A stretch of DNA of 20,347 nucleotides from a virus. The stretch is taken from the IMG/VR virus record IMGVR_UViG_3300032093_001048, positions 1 through 20,347 of that record; one strand, given 5' to 3'. Positions 6,009 through 13,259 of this stretch are shown here, piece after piece. Both the position numbers and the translations under genes were made by a program. Within the stretch, counting starts at the first letter, position 1; the number at the start of each line of letters is the position of its first letter. Under the pieces are notes generated by a model. The model did no database searches, was not told where the DNA came from, and worked only from the letters and a program-made list of their open reading frames with translations.

Positions 6009-7277
6009 ATGGCATTTTGGGACAGATTCTTGAGGAAGCAGAAATATCAATATGTCAGCGAAGGAAATTATAATCAGCCTTACTGGACAACACAGAAGGA
6101 TAAACAGTTCATCACCGAAGCTTATAACAAAGTTGTATGGGTTTATTCTTGCGTAATGCAGATCAGCTCGGCGACATCATCAGTTCCTTGGTTGTTATAT
6201 CGTAAAGGCAGAAGCGGAAGAATGCTTGAAATCGAATCACACCCGATATTAGAGATGCTCAATAATAAAGCTAATTCATTCATGAGTGGGCGAGATTTCA
6301 TTGATTTATGGGCGACATATTTGGCGATAGAAGGAAAATTTTATGCCGAATATATCAATCCTTCTATGCCTACTCAAATGGTGCCGTTATATCCGCACTA
6401 TATGAAGCCGATACCGAGCAAAGAAGAATTTGTAAGTGGATATCAATATGATATGTTTAAGCCTATTTATTATACACGTGAAGAAGTGCTATGGAGCAAG
6501 TTCAATGACCCACTTGAAATTTATGATGGATTAAGTCCGATAAAAGCATTAAGCAGAACAATCGACACAGAAAACGAAGCGGTAAACTGGAATAAGTCAA
6601 CATTGCAGAATAGTGGAGTCCCTGCAGGGATATTTACAATACAAAACCCATCACCCGAGTTAATCGACAATTTAAGAGATGAATGGCGCAAGAGATACGG
6701 CGGCGGAACAAATGCACGTTTGCCGCTAGTATTAAATGCAGACAGAGCGACATATCAATCTATCGGTATGAGTTCAGTTGACATGGATTTTCTTAATCAA
6801 AGAAGATTGAACCGAGTAGAAATTTGCGCCGCTTTCGGCGTTCCTTCTCAATTAGTCGGAGATCCCGAAGCTCAAACATATTCTAACTTCGGCGAAGCAG
6901 TCAAATCATTTTGGGAAAATACGATCATTCCACGATACCTTGAACATATGAAAGATAAATTAAACAGCGACTTGGTTTCAAGATATGCAGATAATCTATA
7001 TCTAACTTATGATCTATCAACAATAACAGCATTAAAAGAGAGTCAAGACGCATTGACAAAAAGAACAGTTGATCTATGGAAGAATGGATTAATTAAACGC
7101 AATGAAGCAAGGTTTGCGCTTGACTATGAAGATGTCATTGGTGGAGATGTATTTTTCAACGAATTAAGCGGCATGATGCCAACAACACAATCAGAAACAG
7201 AACAAAAAGACTTAAACGCAAAAAAAAACTCTTTAAGCAATTTGAAAGAATCCGAAATCCATTTTATGTTGAAGTAG
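6009..7277 (+). CDS. Portal protein (HK97-type)
   Basis: A 422-residue portal protein. ATG 6009 is chosen because TAGGGGTGA (ends 6003) lies just upstream; the longer frame from 5943 would run into the terminase gene. Residues 1-60 (AYNKVVWVYSCVMQISSATS, then VPWLLYRK) and the core DGLSPIKALSRTID are typical of phage portals. So is the later FLNQRRLNRVEICAAFGVPS. Twelve copies would form the DNA entry ring and the site of tail attachment. Its last 17 codons follow a run of nine A (7220-7228), where ribosomes could slip -1 into the MuF frame and make a joined protein of 947 residues. Confidence 0.93.
   Translation: MAFWDRFLRKQKYQYVSEGNYNQPYWTTQKDKQFITEAYNKVVWVYSCVMQISSATSSVPWLLYRKGRSGRMLEIESHPILEMLNNKANSFMSGRDFIDLWATYLAIEGKFYAEYINPSMPTQMVPLYPHYMKPIPSKEEFVSGYQYDMFKPIYYTREEVLWSKFNDPLEIYDGLSPIKALSRTIDTENEAVNWNKSTLQNSGVPAGIFTIQNPSPELIDNLRDEWRKRYGGGTNARLPLVLNADRATYQSIGMSSVDMDFLNQRRLNRVEICAAFGVPSQLVGDPEAQTYSNFGEAVKSFWENTIIPRYLEHMKDKLNSDLVSRYADNLYLTYDLSTITALKESQDALTKRTVDLWKNGLIKRNEARFALDYEDVIGGDVFFNELSGMMPTTQSETEQKDLNAKKNSLSNLKESEIHFMLK
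7220..7228 (+). promoter_or_regulatory. A9 slippery run, possible -1 frameshift site
   Basis: Nine A in a row near the end of the portal gene. In the portal frame they read GCA AAA AAA AAC. A -1 slip moves into a frame that is open from 7130 to 8851, which includes the whole MuF protein. That frame reads protein-like (KKLFKQFERIRNPFYVEVEK) but has no ATG, GTG or TTG before 7403, and no ribosome binding site precedes 7403. A true tenth A, missed in sequencing, would give the same join permanently. Confidence 0.55.
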
Positions 7278-7402
7278 AAAAACAAATTGCAAAAGCATTT
7301 GAAGAACAGCGGAAGAAAATTGAAAAGAAAAATTTTAATGATGACAATCTTACAAATGAAATATTTGAAATCATTGATGCGGATTTCGATAAATGGCATA
7401 AG

Positions 7403-8851
7403 ATGCTTAAAAACATCTATAAAGACGTGATCAAAGACTTTGGAACACGAACATTTAATGATATTCAGTCAAGAGCGACCGAAATCAAAGCGAATAATAA
7501 ATTCAGTCTATTAACAGAAGATATTCAAAATTATATTGATGATGTCACAGCGGATAAAGTCGTTATGATCTCAGAAACAACAAAGAAAGATATTAAACGA
7601 ATTGTAGCAAAAGCGATTGAAGAAGGTAAAAGCATACCCGAAACTGAAATGATGATTGATGGATTGTATCTTGATCAGATCATTCCTAATAGAAGCAAGA
7701 CAATAGCACGTACTGAAGTCGTATCGGCGTCAAACTATGGGAGCATAGCAGGGGCGAAACAAACGACATCGAAACTAAATAAAATATGGATTCCAACATT
7801 CGATGACAGTACAAGGGAAAGTCACTTGGCAATGGCAAATCATCCGCCTATTGCACTAGATGCAATGTTTAATGTCGGAGGATTTTATGGACAACAGCCA
7901 GGCGATTTTGCATTACCTGCAAGTGAAGTTATTAATTGCAGATGCGCTATAGGTTACGATTATGCGCCTGTTGTTCAGATGCCTCCGCAAGCATTGCCGT
8001 TACCCGAAGTTCAACCTAGAAAAATATCGATAGAAGAATTAGATAATTATGAGGAATTGTTAAAAAATTTAAATCAACCTAATTATTTTTACGGCAATGG
8101 AAAAGAAAATTTATTAAATAAAGCATTATTTAAAAAATTGGGTTATGATGGAAAACCAAATGTTGTTAATACAGAAACTTTAAATAAATATATCGAAGAA
8201 ACTGATTTATTCGGTTACCGTGGTTTACCTAAACAAGAATTTGTAGAATCTTTAAAAAGAGGTGAATATTTTTCGGGTACTGGATATTTTGGTTCAGGAA
8301 CATATTCCACAATAATTAATAAAAAAACATTAAGGGAATTCGGTATAATTGATGATGAAAAAATAAATGAATTGAAAAAAAGTAGATATGGAACGGCGTG
8401 GGGATATGCAGGTAAAAAAGATGAGGGAGTTTCTAAATTTGCTTTATCAAAAACATTTAAATATGCAACGTTTGAAGAAATGACGGAAAAATCTAGAAAT
8501 TTAATTGAAGAAAATGAAAATAAATTAAGAGAAGCATTAAAAAATTTTAATACTAAAGATTTGATAAAAATAAATGAATCATTAGAAGGAATTATCGAAG
8601 AATATGATGAAAAATATATTAAAAAATATATTAGAGCGACTAGAAGAATAAAAGGAATTGAAGAAATAGATAAACTTATAGTTAAATTATATGGGGCGCA
8701 AGATGTTGGTACATTAGCTATACTCGAAGGATATGACGGTTTATATATTGAGGGAAAAGAATTTATGGTAATATTTAATCGAACAAAGATGATTATCGAT
8801 GAAGAAACAGGAAAGAAATGGAGGGTTAATAATGGAGCCGGAATTAAGTAG
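7403..8851 (+). CDS. MuF head morphogenesis protein with C-terminal ADP-ribosyltransferase-like domain
   Basis: The frame from ATG 7403 gives 482 residues, but the same frame is open and coding-like back to about 7229. Residues 95-183 are a MuF/SPP1 gp7-like minor head domain: ARTEVVSASNYG, then the TRESHLAM pattern with H141, PGDFALPASE and the closing INCRC at 177-181. Residues about 223-475 resemble ADP-ribosyltransferases of the kind fused to MuF proteins: GYRGL with R273, GTGYFGSGTY at 292-301, then LEGYDGL near 441-447 and FMVIFNRTKMI. Such proteins enter the head, and the extra domain may be delivered to the host as a toxin or effector. The catalytic glutamate cannot be assigned with confidence. 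The domain is much more A+T-rich than the MuF part. Confidence 0.82.
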   Translation: MLKNIYKDVIKDFGTRTFNDIQSRATEIKANNKFSLLTEDIQNYIDDVTADKVVMISETTKKDIKRIVAKAIEEGKSIPETEMMIDGLYLDQIIPNRSKTIARTEVVSASNYGSIAGAKQTTSKLNKIWIPTFDDSTRESHLAMANHPPIALDAMFNVGGFYGQQPGDFALPASEVINCRCAIGYDYAPVVQMPPQALPLPEVQPRKISIEELDNYEELLKNLNQPNYFYGNGKENLLNKALFKKLGYDGKPNVVNTETLNKYIEETDLFGYRGLPKQEFVESLKRGEYFSGTGYFGSGTYSTIINKKTLREFGIIDDEKINELKKSRYGTAWGYAGKKDEGVSKFALSKTFKYATFEEMTEKSRNLIEENENKLREALKNFNTKDLIKINESLEGIIEEYDEKYIKKYIRATRRIKGIEEIDKLIVKLYGAQDVGTLAILEGYDGLYIEGKEFMVIFNRTKMIIDEETGKKWRVNNGAGIK

Positions 8852-9095
8852 AGAATTAGGTGATTTATTCGCTCATAATTGTTTTTATGTAAATCCTATG
8901 AAGCAAAATGAATTAATTTTAAAATTTGATAAATATAATAATGAAACTGATTTACCTGAAGATTTAAAAAAAGAATTAGATATAGCAAGGAGCCGAAGAA
9001 AGAATAGCAAGAATATTATGAGTAACTATAAAGAAAATAGTTTATTAATGATTTCGGGTTTGATTGATGAAATATTAAAAGAAAGAGGGGAATTT
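8030..9095 (+). other. A+T-rich module within the head genes
   Basis: Hand counts of 60-base rows give 14, 11, 9 and 9 G+C bases (23, 18, 15 and 15%) at 8041, 8101, 8521 and 8881. Rows just outside, at 7741, 7921 and 9181, have 23 each (38%). The low-G+C stretch covers the ADP-ribosyltransferase-like domain and the small gene after it, and ends close to the next gene. Such a sharp change suggests the pair was acquired or exchanged as a unit. Confidence 0.6.
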
Positions 9096-9119
9096 AATGA
9101 CATCAATACCAATGAATAA
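8832..9119 (+). CDS. Candidate immunity protein for the MuF-linked toxin domain
   Basis: A 95-residue protein. ATG 8832 is preferred over ATG 8799 because TGGAGGGT lies at 8819-8825, and the gene then overlaps the MuF gene by only 20 bases. The product is charged and helical, with no signal peptide or membrane segment; I do not recognise its family. MuF polymorphic toxins of Bacillota phages are commonly followed by a small immunity gene. Its position, overlap and shared A+T-rich composition fit that role, but this is inference from context only. It overlaps the next gene by 23 bases. Confidence 0.6.
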   Translation: MEPELSRELGDLFAHNCFYVNPMKQNELILKFDKYNNETDLPEDLKKELDIARSRRKNSKNIMSNYKENSLLMISGLIDEILKERGEFNDINTNE

Positions 9120-9657
9120 CAGCATTCAAACAAGAGGATTCGCACGTAAAACAATGGAATTTGAACACAGCAAAATCCATGATGGGCGCGGATATGATGT
9201 TGATATTGAATTTACACTAACAGGAACAGCGTCTATATATTATCATCTTGAATCAAATGATTATAATTGCCATTTGAAAGATTTCGAATTGACAACAAAT
9301 AAACCTGAAGTAAAAGCGTGGCTATATGTCAATCCTACAGTTGCAAAGTCGACATCACCTCAGGAAGTAACAATATTTAATAGTGATCATACATCGACTA
9401 ATCAAAGTAGTCTGAAAATTTACACTAATTCAACAGTCACAGCCGAAGGAACAAAAAGAAAAATTTATTATGTTGTCGGTTCATCGGGAGTTGGACAAAC
9501 AATGGCAGGTTCTCAAAATAGCTATGACATGTGGGAGTTTATAACTAAGAAAAATGAAAATTATTTATTGAAGATTCAACGTATTGTTGCCGATGGAGAT
9601 ACAACAGGTTTATTGCGTTTGAAATACTATGAGGAAACGCCGATGGGGGTAGTATAA
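9097..9657 (+). CDS. Unknown protein, probably structural (beta-rich)
   Basis: A 186-residue protein starting at ATG 9097 after GAGGGG (9085-9090). It is rich in serine, threonine and aromatic residues, with many alternating strand-like stretches such as DVDIEFTLTGTASIYYHLES and ends in TGLLRLKYYEETPMG. This suggests a beta-sandwich virion protein, perhaps a head fibre or decoration piece, but no family is recognised. Its composition returns to the usual G+C level right after the A+T-rich module. It lies between the MuF gene and the protease, within the head cluster. Confidence 0.6.
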   Translation: MTSIPMNNSIQTRGFARKTMEFEHSKIHDGRGYDVDIEFTLTGTASIYYHLESNDYNCHLKDFELTTNKPEVKAWLYVNPTVAKSTSPQEVTIFNSDHTSTNQSSLKIYTNSTVTAEGTKRKIYYVVGSSGVGQTMAGSQNSYDMWEFITKKNENYLLKIQRIVADGDTTGLLRLKYYEETPMGVV

Positions 9658-9658
9658 T

Positions 9659-10300
9659 ATGCCATTACCTAAACCTAATCTTGATGACAATGAGGAAATA
9701 TTTATAACAAGATGTATGAGTGATGCAGTCATGATTGATGAGTTCGGGAAACTTGATCAAAGGTTTGCAGTATGCGAAATGCAATGGGAATCGTTTAAGC
9801 AAAAAATAAAAGAATTTTATGAAGATATTGAAGAAGATGAAATGGAAAGCGAAACACAAGATGAAGAAGAAATTGACGATGACGAATTAGTGATCATGTT
9901 GAATCAGATCAAAGAAATGACAAACTTTCCACAACAAGGCGATGATCAAACAGTTTCATTGACTAATTCGAAATATGAATTATTTCCGATTGAGTTTGCC
10001 GCGAGAATCAAAGAAAAATATCCCGATGTTTGGAAGTTAGGCGGAAATATTTTAGGCAATGAACAATACAGGCATTTGCTTGAAATAAGAGAAAAGAAAA
10101 TACCAAGTGATCAGTTGACACCCAGACAGAATGAAGCGATTAGATTGCGTGAAGCATGGAGCGCAAGGCATTTCGAGAATTCAAGACCCGCGGGAGTAAT
10201 CGCACAGATTAAATGGCATATGGTAGGGTCGAGAGGGTTGCAGTACATGAAAGATTTAATGAATGAAGAAATCAAAAAACGTTATGGAGATGAGGCGTAA
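9659..10300 (+). CDS. Head-cluster protein with RCMSD/AVC motif
   Basis: A 213-residue protein just before the protease. Its first 45 residues (MPLPKPNLDDNEEIFITRCM, then DEFGKLDQRFAVCEMQW) match a short motif often seen in capsid-region proteins, frequently attached to or next to prohead proteases. A very acidic stretch follows (about 60-80), then a basic second domain near residues 100-213 (LTPRQNEAIRLREAWSARHF). A role in head assembly is likely from place and motif; the exact function is not known. Its stop overlaps the protease start as TAATG. Confidence 0.65.
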   Translation: MPLPKPNLDDNEEIFITRCMSDAVMIDEFGKLDQRFAVCEMQWESFKQKIKEFYEDIEEDEMESETQDEEEIDDDELVIMLNQIKEMTNFPQQGDDQTVSLTNSKYELFPIEFAARIKEKYPDVWKLGGNILGNEQYRHLLEIREKKIPSDQLTPRQNEAIRLREAWSARHFENSRPAGVIAQIKWHMVGSRGLQYMKDLMNEEIKKRYGDEA

Positions 10301-10890
10301 TGCAATTTAAATCAATGAAATTTGAAACAAAAGCATTAAGCGATAATGAATTTGAAGGATACGCAAGTTATTTCAATAATATCGATAGTTATGATGACAT
10401 CATTGAGCGTGGCGCATTCAAAAAGACTATTGCAGAAAATAAAGGCAGAGTCAAAGTGCTATGGCAACATGATGCTTCCGAGCCTATAGGAATCCCGAAA
10501 GAAATGATTGAAGATGACAATGGTCTATATGTCAAAGCTAAAATAAGTATGACAGACACAGGCAAGAAAGCAATGACACTCATAAAAGATGGAGTCATCA
10601 CCGAGATGTCAATCGGTTATGATGTTGTCAAAGACGAATTCAAGATGATGGGAAATCGCAGAGTCAGAATGCTTAAAGAAGTAAGACTATGGGAATTTAG
10701 TCCCGTAACATTTGCCGCTAATGACAAAGCAAAGATCATGAAAATGCGGTCATTGCTTGAAAATATCAAACATGATAATATGGACTTGATTATGAATTAC
10801 ATCAAATCACTTGACAATCAGCCACCGAACGGTACTGATTACATCGAGCCGAATACGATACTTGATATTATAAAACAATTGAAAGGTTGA
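10300..10890 (+). CDS. HK97-family prohead protease
   Basis: A 196-residue serine protease of the HK97/U35 type, which trims the scaffold part of the capsid protein during maturation. The fold is recognisable from FEGYASYFNNIDSYDDIIER, then VLWQHD with H57, then TEMSIGYDV with S104, and VRLWEFSPVTFA with E132. These three residues correspond to the expected catalytic set. It is immediately followed by the major capsid gene, the standard arrangement. The C-terminal 50 residues are helical and may be removed by self-cleavage. Confidence 0.92.
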   Translation: MQFKSMKFETKALSDNEFEGYASYFNNIDSYDDIIERGAFKKTIAENKGRVKVLWQHDASEPIGIPKEMIEDDNGLYVKAKISMTDTGKKAMTLIKDGVITEMSIGYDVVKDEFKMMGNRRVRMLKEVRLWEFSPVTFAANDKAKIMKMRSLLENIKHDNMDLIMNYIKSLDNQPPNGTDYIEPNTILDIIKQLKG

Positions 10891-10893
10891 TGA

Positions 10894-12126
10894 ATGATGT
10901 CTATTAATGAAGTTCAAAAGGCAATTGCAGACGCAATTTCTAATGGCGTCAGCAAAGAAGATTTGAAATCTCTTGAAGTAAAATTTATGGAGATGCTTGA
11001 TCAACGAAACGGCGACCAAAAAGATGTTGAATCGTTATTCTCAAAGTTTCAATCTGACATGGAAACAAAACTCGCAAGCTTGCAGACAAGCCAAGCAAAA
11101 GCGGGTTTCATTGGAGTTCAGAAGAAAGAATCATTTGGTGATTTCCTAGTCAAAGTTCGCAATGGCGATGCAGAATTGAAAGCATTTACGCGCAAAAACC
11201 TCGTTGAAAATACGGGTGATCTCGGCGGATATTTAGTCCCAGATGAATTCATGAATGAAGTTCTCCGAGTTCAGTTGGAAGAAACAGTTGTTCGAAGAAA
11301 TGGCGCACGTGTAATTCCGATGAACAGTCCGATCATGAAGATTCCTGCACTCAATATGGCGAGTAATGCAAGCGGTTCGTTATTCGGCGGAGTGACAGCA
11401 TATTGGAACGGCGAAGCACAAGAAAAAACCGAATCAAATCCGAAATTTAAGCAGATCACTCTTGAAGCTAAAAAGCTAATAGGTTACGTTGAATCTTCGG
11501 ATGAATTAATTGATGATGCTATTGTTTCAATGGGTCAATTGCTTTCCGATGTATTCAGTCAAACAATTGCATTCGAAGAAGATGCGGCATTCTTGACAGG
11601 TAATGGCGTTAATAAACCGCTCGGTATCATCAATGCAGGCGCAACAGTAACGGTTAATAGAGCCGCTACAAATAGCGTACAGACAACAGATTTAATTAAC
11701 ATGCTTGCTAGATTCTATCGCCGCGGCGGAAGTCCTGTATGGGTTATTAATCAAAGTGTACTTCCTGACATCTACAAACTTAAAGATGAAAACAGCAATT
11801 ACATTTTGTTGCCTGGATTTAATGGGAACATTTCGACAGCACTCCCAACAACAATCTACGGCATTCCTGTTGTTGTTACTGAAAAAGTTTCCGCTAAAGG
11901 TACAGCAGGTGATGTGATGCTTGCAGACATGCGTTATTATCTCATCGGTGACCGTCAGCGTCTGACAATTGAGGAATCCATGCACGTTAAATTCAAATTC
12001 GATGAAAAAGCATGGCGTTTCGTACAGCGTGTAGATGGAATGCCTTGGTTAGACAGCGCGATCACTCCTAGAGCAGGCGGACAAACTATTTCACCATTCG
12101 TTATTCTCGGCGATTTCAGCGCCTAA
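10894..12126 (+). CDS. Major capsid protein (HK97 fold)
   Basis: A 410-residue protein with the HK97 layout. The N-terminal 100 residues are helical and charged (the scaffold or delta region). The capsid domain then starts around GDLGGYLVPDEFMNEVLR and includes the usual IPMNSPIMKIPALN, then AYWNGEAQEKTES, FLTGNGVNKPLGI and WVINQSVLPDIYKL. Protease cleavage between the two is expected; the exact site cannot be read. Two adjacent start codons (10894 and 10897) follow GAAAGGT, so the first residue is uncertain. Codons here are more G+C-rich than in the accessory genes, consistent with high expression. Confidence 0.95.
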   Translation: MMSINEVQKAIADAISNGVSKEDLKSLEVKFMEMLDQRNGDQKDVESLFSKFQSDMETKLASLQTSQAKAGFIGVQKKESFGDFLVKVRNGDAELKAFTRKNLVENTGDLGGYLVPDEFMNEVLRVQLEETVVRRNGARVIPMNSPIMKIPALNMASNASGSLFGGVTAYWNGEAQEKTESNPKFKQITLEAKKLIGYVESSDELIDDAIVSMGQLLSDVFSQTIAFEEDAAFLTGNGVNKPLGIINAGATVTVNRAATNSVQTTDLINMLARFYRRGGSPVWVINQSVLPDIYKLKDENSNYILLPGFNGNISTALPTTIYGIPVVVTEKVSAKGTAGDVMLADMRYYLIGDRQRLTIEESMHVKFKFDEKAWRFVQRVDGMPWLDSAITPRAGGQTISPFVILGDFSA

Positions 12127-12144
12127 GAAAGGGGACAATTGACA

Positions 12145-12531
12145 ATGGAAAGAATTTACGAGCGTACAACATTCACTTCGGCGATTGCGGCGACAGCGTC
12201 AACCGTTGCAGTTTCATCTTCCGAGTTAGTCGATATGAAAGACTTTACGGAGTACCTTGCTATTATCAATCAGGGCGTTGCAACAACAGCAGGAGTTATT
12301 ACGGTTACAGTATGGCAATCGACAGCAAGCACATGGGCAGGAGCAGTTGCAACATCGCTTAAGACGTTGACAGGCTCATCTCAAACAGCAAGCCGATTCC
12401 TTACAGTTTCGGTTCTAGAGTCGGAGATTGCAGACGGCAGACGTTATATTGGCGTACATGTTGCAAAAGCAGACACAGCGTCAGGTATTGCGGCAACAAT
12501 AGCACGTGATGGAGATAGATATATAGGTTAA
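12145..12531 (+). CDS. Small probable virion protein after the capsid gene
   Basis: A 128-residue protein rich in alanine, threonine, serine and valine, with strand-like repeats such as TTAGVITVTVWQSTASTWAG. This composition fits a head decoration protein or another small structural part; no specific family is recognised. TTG 12139 is an earlier in-frame option, but AAAGGGG (12128-12134) is four bases from it and ten from ATG 12145, so ATG is preferred. The non-coding structured region follows directly. Confidence 0.65.
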   Translation: MERIYERTTFTSAIAATASTVAVSSSELVDMKDFTEYLAIINQGVATTAGVITVTVWQSTASTWAGAVATSLKTLTGSSQTASRFLTVSVLESEIADGRRYIGVHVAKADTASGIAATIARDGDRYIG

Positions 12532-12538
12532 TCATCTT

Positions 12539-12590
12539 GGCGTGGATAGATTGCGCAATCGAAAAGCGGTTTCCCTGCCGTTTCCACGCC
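12539..12590 (+). ncRNA. Predicted three-way-junction RNA element
   Basis: The sequence between the small virion gene and the glycosyltransferases folds on paper into a closing stem of eight pairs (GGCGTGGA at 12539-12546 with TCCACGCC at 12583-12590). Inside it are two hairpins. One is a perfect 12-base palindrome, GATTGCGCAATC (12549-12560). The other is AGCGG/CCGTT (12565-12569 with 12578-12582, including one G-U pair). No T-run follows, so it is not a standard terminator. It could be an mRNA-stabilising 3' structure, a processing site or an unknown RNA. The whole gene-free gap is 12532-12623. Confidence 0.5.
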
Positions 12591-12601
12591 TAAATAAGGG
12601 A

Positions 12602-12621
12602 TAACATTAAGGGAGATGTTA
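12602..12621 (+). promoter_or_regulatory. Ribosome binding site held in a hairpin loop
   Basis: TAACAT (12602-12607) can pair with ATGTTA (12616-12621), leaving TAAGGGAG as an eight-base loop. The loop contains the ribosome binding site of the glycosyltransferase starting at 12624. The stem is A+T-rich and weak on its own, but a protein or temperature could change access to the site. Confidence 0.35.
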
Positions 12622-12623
12622 AT

Positions 12624-13259
12624 ATGACAAAAGTAATGATCGGCATTCCTGTTCATCGGGCGATTGAGTTTAAGGTGTTTGAAAGTTTTATCAGGATGTT
12701 AAATTTAAGACGTGATCATGAATTCGAATTCTGTATGGTTTCAAATTCGCTTATATATGACGCACGTGAATACATTGCGAATGAATTCTTGAAAAGTCAG
12801 AATGAATATTTGATGTTCATTGATTCGGATATGACGTTTCATCCGCAGTCAATAGACTTCTTATTAAGACATCAAAAAGAATTCGTTACAGCAAAAGCAT
12901 TCAAGCGAGTAAAGCCATATCAACCTTGTTTTTATACAAAAGTCGAATATATCGACAATGTGCCTAATCTTGAAACGCCTGTTCAATACGGAGAAGGATT
13001 ATTGCCTATTGAAGGAGCAGGACTAGCATGCGCACTCATCAGCAGAACAGCATTTGAAAAGATTCAATCTCCTTACTTCTTTCCTTATCCTAATGTCGGG
13101 GAGGACTTGACATTCTGCTTAAAGTTAAAAGATGCAGGGGTTAAAATGTATTGTGACACAACATTGCAATTCGGTCATCTCGGATATGTCGAAATATTCG
13201 AACAACATTTTGTTGAGGAATATACCAAACTTGCACAAGCGCAGGAGAATAAAGAATGA
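12624..13259 (+). CDS. GT-A glycosyltransferase 1
   Basis: A 211-residue protein with a GT2-like (GT-A) pattern. It has a nucleotide-binding start (VMIGIPVHR), a DSD metal motif at 67-69 in LMFIDSDMTFHP, GEDLTFC with E160 and D161, and a late histidine H185 (LQFGHLG) that often binds the metal. Such enzymes move a sugar from a nucleotide donor to protein or another sugar. Its place after the capsid genes suggests glycosylation of virion proteins, as reported for some actinobacteriophages. It overlaps the related second enzyme by four bases (ATGA). Confidence 0.82.
   Translation: MTKVMIGIPVHRAIEFKVFESFIRMLNLRRDHEFEFCMVSNSLIYDAREYIANEFLKSQNEYLMFIDSDMTFHPQSIDFLLRHQKEFVTAKAFKRVKPYQPCFYTKVEYIDNVPNLETPVQYGEGLLPIEGAGLACALISRTAFEKIQSPYFFPYPNVGEDLTFCLKLKDAGVKMYCDTTLQFGHLGYVEIFEQHFVEEYTKLAQAQENKE

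Noticed and set aside
11705-11917. An alternative-frame gene inside the major capsid gene
   Set aside because: It lies wholly within a strongly supported capsid frame, lacks a binding site and shows no recognisable domain.
12539-12590. A rho-independent terminator or hammerhead ribozyme
   Set aside because: No T-run follows the closing stem, and the hammerhead core CUGANGA is absent. Only the three-way pairing is supported.
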